DNA of 29,550 nucleotides, taken from NCBI GenBank assembly GCA_010014835.2, contig JAAAKB020255098.1, forward strand, positions 1-29,550, given 5' to 3'. The DNA is from Apostichopus leukothele (Eukaryota > Echinodermata > Holothuroidea > Aspidochirotida > Stichopodidae). The notes beneath the pieces were generated by a model. That model was given only the letters and a program-made list of their open reading frames with translations, was not told the origin of the DNA and did no database searches. Positions within the stretch are counted from its first letter, which is position 1, and each line of letters starts with the position of its first letter. Positions 1 through 10,800 of this stretch are shown here, piece after piece. The position numbers and the translations under genes were made by a program.

Positions 1-475
1 GCATTAAGTATAGAACACTATATGCATATATTGTAACAATTAAGTTTTACATAATATTATTAATGATATGAAGAAGATTTTTCGATCTTAATATTTTATA
101 ATTTGTTGGTATAGTTGGTTTAACAGAAATTGGCATACTTGCTTTCATATTGTTTTCTACAGTGAGCACTCGTTGGTAGATATGTATATTTGACAAATTT
201 GAAAATAAAAGAGTGAGAAAAAGCTTTGAATTTCATTTACACTATTATGGAAAAGCATCAGGATGACAAAATTTCTAGAATGTGAAGTTAATACAATATA
301 TGTATTTGCGTGTTTTTGTCCCGTCTGTTACTGTTACTTGTCATTTAGCCTCTGAAGAAGATCCTGCTAGGACCGAAACGTCAGGCCAACTTACTTTTAC
401 ACAATATATATGTAAAATATATAATTGATACAAGTTTTGAGAAAATGGTTAATTTTGAACATTCCTATCCTGCAG
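1..475 (+). other. Intron upstream of first visible exon
   Basis: AT-rich non-coding sequence, presumably the 3' part of an intron in the HELZ2-like gene because the exon at 476 starts inside helicase 1. It contains the hammerhead-like repeat remnant at 347-387 and a polypyrimidine-poor acceptor TCCTGCAG. Nothing else seen. Confidence 0.6.
347..387 (+). ncRNA. small hammerhead-like ribozyme motif (Penelope-type fossil)
   Basis: CTGAAGA at 352-358 and GAAA at 375-378 are the two hammerhead core strands. They flank a stem II of TCCT (362-365) and AGGA (369-372) with a 3-nt loop. GCCT (348-351) pairs with AGGC (383-386) as helix I, and GTC at 380-382 is a normal cleavage triplet. Helix III is absent. 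Small hammerhead variants of this form, reported to cleave as dimers, are known near ends of Penelope-like retroelements. No reverse transcriptase is visible nearby, so this is a remnant. Confidence 0.6.
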
Positions 476-551
476 GTTGATCAGATAAGGAATAAACTTC
501 GAGCAGTGGGTCTTGGAAAAGTCAATGTTGAAGGTGTCCAAAATGTTCAAG
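476..551 (+). CDS. HELZ2: HELZ2-like exon a: helicase 1, up to motif V
   Basis: The acceptor TGCAG precedes 476 and the donor GTAGGT follows 551. It encodes 25 residues starting VDQIRNKL and ending in VQNVQ plus the first base of a glycine codon. This is the stretch before helicase motif V in UPF1-like SF1 helicases, where a Q-G pair precedes the beta strand read as FRAVFIST in the next exon. It ends in phase 1. It is the most 5' exon in the window; the rest of helicase 1 lies to the left. Confidence 0.8.
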
Positions 552-1741
552 GTAGGTAGTATTTAATCAAACTGGGGGTGGGCATAGTTCAGGACAAGGT
601 TATAATAAGGGTGACAAGAAAGTTTATCTAAAAATCAATATGCTTTGTTTATTCCTTGCTGAAGGCAAAAGCAAACTATGCTACCATTACATTAAGATTA
701 CTCTACTGATACTTATAGTGATTATGAATGTTCTGGTATTTCCGTACAATAACATCACCGTACTGGTATTGTACCTGTATTGCCCTAAAAGCTGAGTGAA
801 AATGTCACCGTTCTATGCAATTTTTCATATTAATATTCATTATTTTTATTGAGTTATCTGTCAGTAAACATTTGGAGCTGAATAAAATTCGCCAGATTTT
901 CTGTTCAAGTTTTGTGCCTTACAATGACTTTGACTGCACTGGTATTGTACCTATCAGTGACTTTGCCATTTAATCAGCCTTTGCTTGATTTGTGTTGCTT
1001 ATTTTCAGGTAAGCAGTTCCGAGCTGTTTTCATCAGCACAGTTAGGACTAGAAACACATTGAACAAAGCGCAAATTACGGCCATATCAAATTCTGGCCAA
1101 GCCCACAATGAGCAGTATTACTATGGATTCCTATCTGACGAGGGAGAACTAATTACAGCCATTACCCGTTGCCAGTGTCTTCTCTACGTCGTTGGAGATC
1201 CCATTGCTCTATGCTCTGTCGGAGATTGTCATGGAACTTGGGAGAAATATATTAAGGAATGTCAGGAAAATTACAGTCTCTTTCCAATTGGAACGACTCT
1301 GCAATCCATCAAACAAGAAATTGAGGCAGCTAAGCAACAGTTAAACCCATTTGCATCAAGTTTTCAACCAATTGAAAGAAGAATGGAAGAACCAAAACAG
1401 GTTCAAGAACCTGCTAAAGAGTCTTCTCCATATCCTAAGCCACCGGCAATGCCCTCGGCGTGGACGAAGGGACCACCAAAGATTGTGGGGACCAGCAGTC
1501 CCTTCACCAGCAACCCAAGTAACATTTCGTTGCAGAGACTCTCTAGTGCTGAGTTTCCACCACTTTATGAACCCACAGAGGAGGTTGCAGAAGACGAGTT
1601 CGGTGACTATGAAGAAGAATTGGAGATTGACGATGACATCTTGAAAGAATTGAGAAAACAAGTGCAGAAAGATGAGAGAACATTGAAGCAAAATAAAAAA
1701 TTTTGGGACATTTTAGAGGAAGCTACCGAGCAGTCTCCTGG

Positions 1742-1802
<61 letters not shown>

Positions 1803-4800
1803 AATGACAGTTTTATCTTTCACACCTCAGGAAGTGAAGATAAAGAGAAAACTGATGAGAAATATGATGATGATGTCGGCAAATATCTGGAGCCTATTGA
1901 TCAGCCTCCTGCAGGAGATGACAGTTTGTTGGATCAGACAGATGCCCTGCCTTCTTCAACAGATATTAATTTTCACATGGTAGAGAGAGACGGGGGTATA
2001 TATCTAGTTCGAGGTAATGCGAACCGTCCCAACCTTCAGAGTGCCAATGATAACGAAGTCTATGATTCTGATGAGGACGAAGAAGTGAGGGAAACTAAGT
2101 TGAACCAAGATGAAACAGATGACTGGCTCCAGAAGACGGTCGAACATCCGGAACAGTACAAGATCTGTGTCGTGAGGTTTGAGCCAACGGGAAGGGTCTA
2201 TGCAGTTTTAGCCGACGGTAGCTCAACCGAGGAGATCATCATCAGCAGTAAGAGGAGACGGGAACGAGCACTAGATGGAGACAAGGTGGTGATGCACATT
2301 CTCTCTGAGACAGAAGGGGACTATGAGACTCTACCTCTGACACAAGCTGATGATAGTAAACCTACAAAGCTCTACGGGGAAGTTAAACACATCCTGGAAA
2401 GGTCGGTCAATCCAAAATTCAAGAAAGTTGTGTGCACTATTGACCAAGTCAATTATGATCTCATGTGTCCTGTTGATCGAAGCTCGCCAAAGATGTTTCC
2501 CATGGGTCGTAAGAAGGGGGAACAAAGAGGTCACTGCTCTGCAACAAAGCTTCAAATATACAAAATTAGGAACCAAGGGAATGGTGTATTTGAGAAAGAC
2601 AGGATAGTTTCTGTGAGTTATCAAGACAAATCCAACCAACTCTTTGTTGTGCAATACTATGAATGGTTTCCAAATACCCCATATCCCATGGGGATTGTTA
2701 CAGAGGTGTTGCCACCATGCGATTCACCGAGAAATGGAATGAGAATTTTAAAGCTAATGCACGGTGTCAAAGATAATTGGCTTCGTTCACTTGCTCAGGA
2801 AATTGAAGAACAATTTTCAGACACCTGGAAGATTCCCCAATCAGAATTGAAAAACAGAGCCGATGGGGACTTTCGCAACAAGGATGTATTTACAGTCGAC
2901 CAGCCCGAGTCACAAGACCTTGATGATGCACTTCATGTTGAGAAGTTGACCGATGGTAGATTAAGGGTTGGTGTACACATTGCAGATGTTTCCTACTTTA
3001 TTAAGAAAGGTTCCAATCTGGATAAAGAGGCCAGCAAGAGAGGGGTTACCTTTTATCCACATTTTCATGCCAAACCCAGTCACATGTTACCAACTCAGTT
3101 CAGCACCAATCTGTGCAGTTTGCTTCCTAACAAGGACAAACTGACTCTGACCGTCTTGTTCACATTCGATAAAAGTGGTGCACTCATCGGGGATCCCGAA
3201 ATTCTTAGATCCGTTGTCTGTTCAGTTCAGAGACTAAGCTATGGACAGGTTGAGGTACTTTTGGCAGACCAGATAGGTGACCAGGATATATTGCCAGTCG
3301 TGAGAAGCCAGATAAAAGATCTACAAAATCTAACCGCTTTTCTTCGAACAGAGAGACTAGGTGATGGCCGCTTCTTTAACCAACCAGATGAGGGAGAGCA
3401 GGAGGCTAAAAACTTGATGGCTCACACCCTTGTTGAAGAAATGATGATTCTTGCAAATGAGGCAGTAGGTAATTATTTGGTTACAAAGACAGGAAGAAAT
3501 GTCCCTGTCAGATGTCAGCCTCCCCCAGATTCGGCAAGGGCTCAAGATTGGCTTACCAACTTTGGCATCGAGGCAGATGCTGGCCTGAAATTATCTTCAA
3601 TGCTGCCATTGATCAAAGAAGTGATCAATGAAGACAGCAATGGAAATCCACTGCAACAAGTTGATGGGGATGAAGAAGGCAGCATTCCCGACAGTGATGT
3701 TAGTGACTTTAGCATGGAGGATGATGGTCAAGAAGCGGTGAGTGTTCCATTGACAAAAGCAACATGGGAAAACATCAGGAACACTTTGGCAAATGATAAC
3801 CATTCTCACCTGGAGCTTCAATACATTATAGGTAATGAAGGAGGACATCCTAAGCAAGCTGTTGCCCTCTCTCATCTTTACAAGATACTTGGCAGTGCGC
3901 TGTACACCAATGCAAGCGACCAGCAGCATGGATGTCATCACTTCTCTCTTCAGAAAGACTTTTACACTCATTTTACTTCCCCAATTAGGAGATTCATTGA
4001 CCTTGTTGTTCACCGGATGCTGGTTGCATGTCTTGAAGGAGAAGAACCACCTTACAGTGCCAGGGAGTTGGATGACATTTGCCATCATTGTAACAACCAA
4101 ACCTTTAAGGCAAATAAATTTGGTAAGATGACACAGTGTCTGCTAATGGCACTTAAGTTAAAGGTGGCCGCAGAGCCTAAGTTGTCGTTTATAGAATCTG
4201 CCAATGATTCTGGCCTTCGAGTGTTGTATCCTCATGAGAGATACCTTCAAGCAACACGGAGCTCAACTAGCATTCCTCTTAAGCATTTGAAGCCTTCTAA
4301 GAAACCGGATGATGGAGAAACAATAAATTCAGTAATTCTTCAATTTAAAAACAGCATCTACGACTACAAAGCTAAAGTCCCTGAGATCAGGGACAGAGAT
4401 GCCACCTTGAAAACAGATAGGTTCATTCAACCAGTTCCAAAGTCATCTTGGACTAAGATTCTTTCTGCACTGAAAGATGGTGATGAACTTCAGATGGAAG
4501 ACTTGCTATATGTGATGGTTGGGGATGTCAAAATGGGTCTGTCAGCCAGTGACGACCAATCGTCAAGGATTTCTGAAATTACCAGTGAAGTTGATGTCCG
4601 AACCTCTACCGGAGACGACGTGGCCCCCAAGAAGTATGTAGACTTTAGATGTGACTTTGAATCTGGTCAAGTGGTTCAGGTACAGCTGACAGCAGGACTG
4701 CAACAGGGGTTGCTTGTACCAAAAATACAGCTTTTTAATATGACCCCAAAGTTCAACTTTTGCATTGAACACCGGGAAAATCCTATCAACTGTTTTGTAA

Positions 4801-7800
4801 AGTTAGCTGAAAAGCCTCCAGACAAGTGTAAGACAGTCACACAATATGTAGAATCCTGGCTACCTCTGGTGGAAATGATGGTGGTACATAATACTGTGTC
4901 TGGAGATGAGACCACTTACATTCGAGATGTGCCAGTGGAATGGTTTAAGCAACAACGAAAGAACGGTTCAGTGGCAAAATGCGGCTGCTTCTCACTGAAG
5001 AAGGACTGGTGCAATGATAGAAACATCAAACTTTATGTGCCTCAGAAAGATAAACATGATCAACGTTCCAACAGGAAGAATATGACAGATGACAAAGTCG
5101 CCAAAGAAGATGTGCTGGCCAGAAGTTATCTCTGCATCCGTGTGCATGGTCATGCCATAAACCCCAGCACTCAAATGAAACTTAAGAAGCTGGAGCATAA
5201 GCCAGGAAGTAGCTTTGACACCACAAACCCTCACAGTGGAAGCATGTCATTGGTCATCCACGCAGTTACAAGTTCAGTAGCGGAAGACAAGAAGAACGAC
5301 ACTGTAAATATAGTATTTGAAGAGCATTATACCTCGTGCGAGATTCCAGACGAACTATTTGATCAGACGAAGAAGTCTTTGACCCTTTGCACGATTGAAA
5401 TGATCCCAAAATCAAGTCCAGATAGGTGAGTGTTTCAAGTTTCAAAGCATTTAGCTATGAAATTGTAATACCTTGATCATAGATTTGAAGCAGTTATCGG
5501 GGTTTGACTTTGCTATTAAGATGGCAGAAATTTTGCCAAATAAGCCAAAAATTGAAGAAAGTTGACATATTATCTCATATTGGGTGGAGATAAGATGTTG
5601 TGAATAGTTGGTCATTGAAACCTGTTATGGTTGCCAGATCGATGGTTGCCATGGTAAAAAATAATTGTTCCTGAGCAGCGACTTCCAGGGGGTCACCTAT
5701 GGCAGAGTAACTGAGGGTGATCATAAGTCCATATCTGGAAAAGCTGTCCATGTGTGTGTCTGTTACGCTTTCAATTGTATTCATAAAATGCTTCTAAATG
5801 GCTGAGCTGATATTCTTCAAACTTGGTAGGAACCTGTGTCTCCCAGATATTCAGAAGGAAATGTCAAATTACACAAAAAATTCATTGGTGTAACTTCAAG
5901 AAGAACCATTGAATTGACTTGCCATCTTCATAGATATTGTTAGGTCTGTCAACAAATGTGATTACCATGGTACCTAAGGTCAAAGGTTACAGGGTGAAGC
6001 CTTGGATGTATCATTTTAGTGAAAATTGTTGTTAAAACCTCCTATATAACCCAGGTGCTTTTTTAAACTTATTAGGAAGGTGCCCTATGTAGGGAACTTG
6101 TGTGTCTGGCATACCTTTAGAACGAAAGATCCAACTGCAAATCAAGCAAAAAGTTCTTTTTAGCTGTAACTCCAAGAGCAAATATTGAGTTGACATGCAA
6201 ACTTTTCAATAGGCATGTCAAGTGCTTCAAACTATGTGGTTGCTCTGATAACTGAGACAAAGGTTACACAGCCAAAATGTTCAAATTTTAGTAGAATATT
6301 TCGGTTAAAACAACTTCTCCTAACTGGCTTAGCAGATATTCTTCAAGTGTGTAAATTGTTGAATGGGTCGGTATCTGCATGCTCACGTTTTGGTGTTGTT
6401 CCATGGTTTATTTTTGTCAGTTTTAGTCTATTCTAGCCTAAATTCTAACAGGTGTATTAAGATCAAACATATTTTTGGTCATTTATAGAAATGAACAATA
6501 TAAGCACTTACAAAAGGAAGTGTCAGAAAGCATCACCGAGTAAACAGAAAAATATTATAGTAAGGCATCTAAGACTCTAAATTGGGTAAGAAGAAATGCT
6601 CTGTAAGATATTAAATGTGATATTGAAAGTTAGTGTCCCAAAATGTGGTTACCATGGTGACTGCAGTCAGATATCAAATGTAGAATTTTAGCGCCAATAT
6701 GCGGATGTTTTTCCCACAGACGAGTAGAACAGGCAGTGGTGATGGTCGCTGATACAAAAGCGTGCAAGAATCTAACACGTCACATCTGTTTACAACGTCC
6801 TCTGAGTGATATGAACAACGTGGAAGACAGTGATGGTAGGCCTAAATTGCATCAACGTGAACCGATTAACCGTAACCCAATCAACTTTGGTTTATATGAT
6901 ATGATTTCCTGTTTAATTCAATCAACATTGAAATGTAAGGGGTTACTACTATTGTGCCACATATGAGGGTAATGGGAGGATAGGGCAGAGGAGACAGGGC
7001 TACATTTTGGCCCTTCCCCACTTAGAGATGTAGTCCACAGGTGGGATTGCTTATTTTGAAATATTTTTGTGACATTAATACAAGACACCATGGAAACGGT
7101 TTCCTGTTCAAATGTATCTATGAGAGGTTGTGGGTGGGTCAGGTGGGAGGAGAATTGCATTCTAAAGCTGTCTTTTTATCCTAACATGGTATAGTAGGTT
7201 TATCACTGCTACTTACAACCTTTTTCCTTCTTTCATTTCGTTAAATATCAAAGTTGTCTCCAAATACCTTCTGAGACATGGGTCAAGGTTTAACGTAGCG
7301 CAAAATATTCGTGGATTGAAATATAGCCCTCCCAACGAGTCACAGAAAGAGGCACTCCAGTTTGCATTGTCAAATACCTTTTCAGTCATCCAGGGACCAC
7401 CAGGTAAACATAAATTATAATTTTATCTTTCTCTGTTTTGTTTTAGAATATTACATGAAGTAAGCTAAGTAATTAACCTTATGTCATTGTATTTTCATGA
7501 GTGCTTGGGTATCCTAGTGTAGTTGCATAATTATGCTGTTACCCATATCTAGGATTTTAATTTCATAAAGTTAATTTTGAAAGTAAATTTCACTATATCA
7601 ATGTTACTCAACCTGCACCAAACAAGGTATACGATTGTTGAGGATAAAAAAGCAAGAAAAAAAAAACACAATTTTGAAGATGCAAGCTTCAAGTATCAAT
7701 GAAGATCTCTGTGGAAAAGAGAGCGGTAAAAAGACCCAACCCTTCAAGCAGAACCTTTAATGCAGTTCCAATGTAGAGATGAGGGAGAGAGTGGAGAGAG

Positions 7801-10800
7801 GATTGTGATGTTTTGTTATAATGGTCTGAATATGTGATGTTTACAAATTTGTTACTGGAATACACTAAGAAGTCTTTTATGCATATACTTGCTTATTTTG
7901 GCCAAAGAACTATATTTTCATGATCTACCATGATATCATTGTAAATTAAGATTTAGACAGTTTCTCATCATTTAGAATGAGTAAGGTTGAGATAGGCTTA
8001 TAGAAGATGTGTAAGGTTGTTGCCAGAAACAGATGAGTTAGGTTGAGTGAGGTTCATGACAGAAACAGAAGAGTAAGCTTGAGTAAGTTTGATAGCAGAA
8101 ACAGAGGAGTAAGGTTGAGCAGAAACAGAGGAATAAGGTTGAGCAGAAACAGATGAGTAAGGTTTATAGAAGAAACAGAGGAATAAGGTTGAGAAAGGCG
8201 TATGGAAGCTGTTTAAGGTTGCTGCCAGAAACGGATGAGTAAGGTTGACTTAGATTCATAGCAAAAACAGATGAATATGGTTGACTGAGGTTCATGGCAG
8301 AAACAGAGGAGTAAGCTTTATGGCAGAAACAGAGGAATAAGATTGAGTCAGGTTAATAGAAGAAATAGATGAGGAAGGTTTATATAAGAAACAGGTTGAG
8401 TAATATTTATCGTAAAAACCGATGTAAGGTTGAGTAAGGTTTATGGAAGAAACAGATGGTTAAGGTTTTTGGCAGACTCAGATTAGTAAGTTTTATGGAA
8501 AAAACGGATGACTAAGATTGAATAATGTTAATGGAAGAAACAGATGAGTAAATTTTATGGAAGAAACATTATATAATGTGACATTTGCTGGTAATGTTTA
8601 AGTCATCCTGTCTTCTAAGACAAATGGGTCCTCAATTATGATAAGTTTTACACTTATAACACTTAGAAAGATCACCCTGCTCCCCTCACCTTCACATCTC
8701 AAGGTTATTGCGATATTTTTATGTTCCCTATTGTGTCATATCTTATAACATTCATGGCATGATCAGTTGCTTGCATTCAATTGCTTCATTTGCTTCATTT
8801 CTTGCCTTTCTTTATAGGAACAGGCAAGACTAGGACGGGGGCCTATTTGGCTTATTTCTTCAATCAGATCAACCAATCGTTGCCGTGTAATCCCAGGTCC
8901 GGTACCATTCCTCAGATACTGTACTGTGGTCCTTCCAACAAATCTGTGGATGTCATCACTGGTATGGAGGAAGCAATTTTCTCCTTTACTTTTTAATTTT
9001 AGCAATGAGTAGACTGACTAGTAACCTCTTAACTCTAATTTCTGACCAAAGAGTTTCAATGATTTGATGCCAAAGACACCTCTCTCAACACTGAGTGTTT
9101 GATTACCTTGTAAATTAACGTTCAAAATAAAGTGCGCCCAGCTCATTTTCCCTGGTTTTACCTTCTGGACCTCATATGCTTGCCCCCATTAACAAAACTT
9201 CTCAAAGACTAGTTGCTGCCCATATTTTACTAATCATTTATCATGGAGGTCAAAGGTTATTTGTGGTCAACAGCGGTCAACATATAAAAGCATTGTTAAC
9301 ACCATAACTGCAAAGATAAAGCTTGAATGAAGTGCATACTTGGTATGTATCAGCGTTTAATAGTTAGTACAAGAATCCTGTCGTCTGTTGTAGGGTTAAA
9401 AAATATCCGAGATCACCGGAGATCAAATTAATATGACAATATTGTAATAATATGATAACTTCAAAAGTACAGCTTGCATGGAGTTCATACTTGATTTGAA
9501 GATCTACTATGGCAAGAACAAGAATTTGATTGCATTTTTCCCTCTGAAGTGTAAAACTATAATCTTAGTTAAATGTAGAAAAACCTTGTAAACAGGTCCA
9601 CGTGAGTACAAGATTCTTGCCGATCACTTGAAGTCCTTCAGCATCGGTCAAAACTTGGAAAACTGTAATTTGTCTTTGATGTTTCAAGCTATTCTCATGT
9701 GATGTATGACGAGGAATTGATATCACTATTAGCCAGCAGGCCTTCTGTTTTGTTACTTTGGTTTAACCTGTTAGCGTAACATAAAGCTCATCTTTATTTG
9801 TCTTTATTGTTCATCTCTTGAGGGTGCAACTCTGGTTGTCATTGCTTGATATGTTCAATACTGTTTTCTCACAGAGTACTTGAAAGAGTTCATGCTGAAG
9901 AAGGATGACTTTAGCATCGTTCGCGTTTACAGCGAGTCCATCGAGCAGCAAGACTTTCCCATGCCTGGCGTGAACAGAATAGAGAGAAAGTTTGGATCAA
10001 AAAATGAAGCAAAGATGGATCCTCAACACAGAAATATCTCTCTGCATCACAGGATTCGAGCCGAAAGCTCTCGATACGGCCCTAAAATACTCACCATTGA
10101 GAGGAATCTTAGAGATGGCCCAGTTAGGATTACTAAAGCTGTGAAGAAGGAAATTATAGCTCTCAAAAAGCTGATTGACAAGGCAATGGTAATTAAGGTT
10201 CCTAATTTTCCTGAAGTTAACTTGAGAGGGAGAGAGAGAGAGAGAGAGAGGCAGCTAATGATGTGTATAGCTTATATCAATGAATCTTCTTGTAAACTTG
10301 ATTGACAAATTATTGAATCATATTCTTTCGTTCTCACCCCATCTACAGACAGAGGAGTTGTTGAAGCACAATGTAATTCTCTGCACGTGTAATGCTTCTG
10401 GACGAAGGATATTAGCCAACAGTGATACCATAAATATAGTCCAGGTTATCATAGATGAAGCTGGTATGTGCTCTGAGCCAGAGACACTCATCCCATTGGT
10501 GAACCACAACCCAAGCCAGGTCGTCCTGATCGGAGACCACATGCAGTTGAGGTAATCCATCTTTCCAAGTATTTAACGTCTGACTCTTTTGCACTTTGTC
10601 ACTGCATGGTGTGTCTTAGTATGCAGCAAGTATACGAAAGGCTACTTTTTTTGTTTTGTTTATTGAAAGTGGAGAATTGAACTAAACTGGTACTAAATGG
10701 TTTGGCTTTCCTTCAAGTTTTCGTTCCATATCTTCAACAAAACACAAAATTGTTTGCTCTTCTTAATGGTGAGAATTTCAAGCAACGTAAAGTAGTAAAA

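Noticed and set aside
912-1008. In-frame extension of the giant exon into intron 1, giving a hydrophobic signal-peptide-like start (ATG at 924)
   Set aside because: The acceptor TTTTCAG at 1002-1008 and the exact continuation of motif V from the 476-551 exon show that this is intron. A start here would make a protein lacking most of helicase 1, and the hydrophobicity fits chance in T-rich intron DNA.
1741-1983. Poly-Met open frame overlapping the GAT repeat
   Set aside because: Shifted reading of the (GAT)20 tract; the real frame is the long RNB-containing exon.
3597-4100. Minus-strand 167-codon open frame opposite the RNB domain
   Set aside because: Antisense shadow of strongly conserved coding sequence; no domain or splice logic of its own.
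6836-6966. Read-through of the exon at 6720 to a stop near 6965, as an isoform lacking helicase 2
   Set aside because: Helicase homology resumes in correct phase at 7254 using the GTAGGC donor. The read-through peptide has no recognisable domain. Retention cannot be excluded without RNA data.
7975-8569. Telomere-like repeat
   Set aside because: Units contain GTAAGGTT but not a regular hexamer; this is a degenerate minisatellite.
9596-9620. Six-base microexon between an ACAG and a GTGAGT in intron 5
   Set aside because: Motif Ia continues perfectly from 8961 to 9875 (VIT-EYL); extra codons would break it.
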